A stretch of 23,940 nucleotides of DNA from Clostridia bacterium (GTDB lineage: Bacteria > Bacillota > Clostridia > Christensenellales > Borkfalkiaceae): positions 1-23,940 of the forward strand of contig CAAGDF010000004.1 of the NCBI GenBank assembly GCA_900768525.1. The letters are read 5' to 3'. The notes beneath the pieces are model-generated. The model saw only the letters and a list, made by a program, of their open reading frames with translations, had not been told where the DNA came from and did no database searches. Numbering within the stretch: the stretch's first letter is position 1; every line of letters starts with the position of its first letter. Of the stretch, positions 21,574 through 23,940 are shown piece after piece. A program made the position numbers and the translations under genes.

Positions 21574-22667
21574 TGAATAACTTGATGAAGAAAGATTATA
21601 AAGTTGTTGAAAAAACCAAATGGTTTTCGCTCGTATCGCTTGCAATAGTTCTTTTGGCTGTTATCTTAGGCGTTTTGCGTGGTGTTGAGGGTAAAAACCC
21701 TGTGAACATCGGCATAGATTTCACCGGCGGCGCAATGATAGAGTTTGAAGTCGGTTCTTTTGCCGGCAGTGAAGACTTCCAGAAGAAGTTCGATACGGAA
21801 ATGCGTGCTATCTTAAAAGATAATTATTCCATTGCCGACGAAATGCAGATTTCTCCGTCGGGCAGCGGATATACTTTATCCTACAGATTAAACTATTACT
21901 TCAACGGTTCTTTTAACGGTAATACGTATACGGGCAATCTCGGTGCGTCTGCCGAAGCTCATGACGCGTTTATCGATAGTCTTAAAAACAAAGACGAGGG
22001 TGGTATCTTCAATAAGATGGCGGCAAAGACGGTCGAACTTGTTAAGAATGCAGGTGCTTCGGAAGATGAATTAAATCAATATACCGATGCTTCACAGTTC
22101 CTTCGTATTACCGACGTCGGCGCGAGTGCGTCCGCAACGCTTTTGAGAACGGCTATCATCGCTATCGTCGTCGCTTTGGTTGTAATTCTTGTTTACATTA
22201 TTATAAGATTTACGTTCCTCAGCGGTCTGGCTGCAATTTTGGCTCTTCTCCATGACGTGCTGATCATGGTTGCGTTGACCACGGTATTCTATATACCCGT
22301 CAACTCGACGTTCGTTGCAGCGGTTATAACCATTATCGGTTACTCGATCAATGCGTCGATCGTTATATTCGATAAGATAAGAGAGTGCAAGAACCCGAAT
22401 AACACTGCGTTTGCTTTGGCTACCGATGCCGAGGTTGCAAATTATTCGATCAAACATTCTTTCGTGAAAATATTCCTTTCAACCGTTACCACGTTGATTA
22501 TGGTTGTTGCCGTCGTATTGTTCTCGGTTGCTACCATTCAGGAATTTGTATTGCCCATAATATTCGGTCTTATTTCCGGTTTGTTCTCTGCTCTTTGCTT
22601 GTCGCCCACGCTTTGGGTAGCATTCAGAAAAGCGGATGCAAAAAGAAAAGCGAACAAAAAAGCATAA
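21573..22667 (+). CDS. secF: Protein translocase subunit SecF
   Basis: The product is 364 aa. The start at 21573 shares one base with the secD stop, with AAGGAGG inside the secD end; an ATG four codons later is an alternative. SecF is the partner of SecD. It has an N-terminal helix, GIDFTGGAMIEFEV, a larger than usual external region (about 50-190) with an EDELNQYTDAS segment, and five C-terminal helices. The motif IGYSINASIVIFDKIRE carries Ala261 where the sequences I recall from characterised SecF proteins have Asp (SLND). A weak terminator follows. Confidence 0.96.
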   Translation: MNNLMKKDYKVVEKTKWFSLVSLAIVLLAVILGVLRGVEGKNPVNIGIDFTGGAMIEFEVGSFAGSEDFQKKFDTEMRAILKDNYSIADEMQISPSGSGYTLSYRLNYYFNGSFNGNTYTGNLGASAEAHDAFIDSLKNKDEGGIFNKMAAKTVELVKNAGASEDELNQYTDASQFLRITDVGASASATLLRTAIIAIVVALVVILVYIIIRFTFLSGLAAILALLHDVLIMVALTTVFYIPVNSTFVAAVITIIGYSINASIVIFDKIRECKNPNNTAFALATDAEVANYSIKHSFVKIFLSTVTTLIMVVAVVLFSVATIQEFVLPIIFGLISGLFSALCLSPTLWVAFRKADAKRKANKKA

Positions 22668-22684
22668 TTAAAGCGTTAGAACGG

Positions 22685-22711
22685 GCGGGCGGGATTTTTC
22701 CTGCCCGCTTT
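22685..22711 (+). terminator. Terminator of secDF
   Basis: A 9-bp stem GCGGGCGGG (22685-22693) with CCTGCCCGC (22700-22708, one G-U) has a 6-nt loop. The T tail is short, so read-through into recJ is possible. Confidence 0.6.
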
Positions 22712-22747
22712 GCGTTATATTAAAGAATAAAAATCCGAGAGGGTGTT

Positions 22748-23940
22748 ATGATTACAATCCGAAATGATTTTACGGTTGAACAACTGAATAAGATATCCGA
22801 AATATCGCACTCTTTTGGAATTTCCGCGGAACTTGCAAAAATTTTATTCGCCCGAGGAATTGACGATAACGCAAAAGTCGAGCGTTTTTTGCACCCGGGC
22901 AAGTCGAATTTTTATAATCCGTTTTTGCTTTCGGGCATGAAAGATGCCGTCGCAAGAATTACCGCCGCGCGCGATAACGGCGAGCGCATTTTGGTTTTCG
23001 GCGATTACGATGCCGACGGCGTGTGTGCGTCCACGGTAATGAAAAAGGCTCTTGCCGAATTCGGTGTCGAAGAGGTGTACGCGGTCGTTCCCGAACGCTC
23101 GCAAGGCTACGGTCTTACTCACGATTTAGTTGAAAAAGTTTTAGAAAAATATTATCCCGATTTGCTTATCACCGTTGACTGCGGAATAAGTTGCAAAGAC
23201 GAAGTAGACTTTATTCAGGATGTCGGCGTGGACGTAATCGTTACCGATCACCACGAAATTCCCGAGCAAATTCCCGATTGTACAGTAATCAACTGTAAGC
23301 TGCGAGATCAGGAATACCCATGTGATTACCTTTGCGGGGCGGGCGTTGCGTATAAAGTCGCATATGCGCTTATAGGCGAGCAGGCGAACAAATATCTCGA
23401 CCTTGTAACTCTTGCAACCATTGCGGACAGCATGCTTTTGTTGGACGAAAACCGTGATATAGTAACCGAGGGCTTGAAGCTTATTGGGCACGGCGGTAAT
23501 CGCGCTCTTGCAAAACTTATTGAAAAATGCGGGCTTAAAGAGATAAACTCCACAGGGCTTGCGTTCACCGTCGCGCCGCGCATCAATGCCGCGGGGCGTA
23601 TGGATGATGCGCACTGCGCTTTATCTTTGCTGTTGGAAAACGATCCGCTTGCTATTTCCGAAAAATGCGAGATACTCAACGAATACAACCTGGAGCGGCA
23701 AAATCTTTGCGATAAACTTTTGTGCAGCGCAAAAGAAAAATTGATGCACGGCGGTTTGCATAAAAAATGTATCGTTCTTGCAGATAAATCATGGAACGGC
23801 GGTCTTGTGGGTATAGTTGCCGCAAAACTCGTCGAAGAATACAATCGTCCGGTCGTATTGTTCACGGGCAGCGACGGAAAATTCCATGGTTCGGTCAGGA
23901 GTATAGAGTGCGTCAATATCTTTCAGGCGGTTGCGGCTTG
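22748..23940 (+). CDS. recJ: Single-stranded-DNA-specific exonuclease RecJ (partial, runs off the window)
   Basis: There are 397 codons and no stop before the right edge, so the C-terminal part is missing. The ATG at 22748 follows GAGAGGG by about 5 nt. RecJ is a 5'-to-3' ssDNA exonuclease in recombination and mismatch or base-excision repair. The DHH phosphoesterase motifs are present: GDYDADG (residues 85-91), TVDCGI with Asp144, VTDHHE with Asp167-His168-His169, and IADS. The DHHA1 part starts with APRINAAGRMDDA and continues through WNGGLVGIVAAKLVEEYNRPVV. The metal ligands expected for manganese binding look intact. It sits downstream of secDF in the usual clostridial order. Confidence 0.95.
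   Translation, partial: MITIRNDFTVEQLNKISEISHSFGISAELAKILFARGIDDNAKVERFLHPGKSNFYNPFLLSGMKDAVARITAARDNGERILVFGDYDADGVCASTVMKKALAEFGVEEVYAVVPERSQGYGLTHDLVEKVLEKYYPDLLITVDCGISCKDEVDFIQDVGVDVIVTDHHEIPEQIPDCTVINCKLRDQEYPCDYLCGAGVAYKVAYALIGEQANKYLDLVTLATIADSMLLLDENRDIVTEGLKLIGHGGNRALAKLIEKCGLKEINSTGLAFTVAPRINAAGRMDDAHCALSLLLENDPLAISEKCEILNEYNLERQNLCDKLLCSAKEKLMHGGLHKKCIVLADKSWNGGLVGIVAAKLVEEYNRPVVLFTGSDGKFHGSVRSIECVNIFQAVAA

Overview
The window reads as chromosomal DNA from a Clostridia-type Firmicute, probably an uncultured gut-associated, endospore-forming anaerobe. Four things point there. The gene order small membrane protein - scfA - scfB - secD - secF - recJ is characteristic of Clostridia. 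A forespore sigma factor of the SigG type is present. Ribosome binding sites are AGGAGG-like and promoters are TTGACA/TATAAT-like. Vitamin import uses an ECF transporter. No phage, transposon or CRISPR array is visible.

Region 1 (about 1-10655, + strand) is one long operon under a cobalamin riboswitch (91-289) that ends in an intrinsic terminator. The operon encodes, in order: a large lipoprotein with an InlB-type repeat, leucine-rich repeats and Ig-like modules; a second lipoprotein with Ig-like modules and a C-terminal DUF4430 (transcobalamin-C-like) domain; a secreted alpha/alpha-toroid protein with a C-terminal membrane anchor; a small membrane-anchored DUF4430 protein; and then EcfT, a fused EcfA-EcfA' ATPase and an S component. 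The toroid and DUF4430 folds are the two halves of animal intrinsic factor and transcobalamin. Here they lie on separate surface proteins next to an importer and behind a B12 riboswitch, so I infer a B12 (or corrinoid) capture and uptake machine.

Region 2 (10656-13921) holds tmRNA (ssrA, - strand), a TerB-like protein (- strand) and the ribosome-associated GTPase TypA/BipA (- strand). Region 3 (14083-17588, + strand) holds an acyl-ACP thioesterase with a strong promoter divergent from typA, sigG, and pyruvate kinase with its own promoter and a structured leader.

Region 4 (17809-19991) is the SCIFF ranthipeptide locus: a TIGR04086-type membrane protein, the 54-residue six-cysteine precursor (scfA), and its radical SAM/SPASM maturase (scfB). 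Region 5 (20164-23940) has secD and secF with their own promoter, then recJ, which runs off the right edge. Short repeats recur between genes, most notably a roughly 20-bp motif seen four times, mainly at or near transcript ends.
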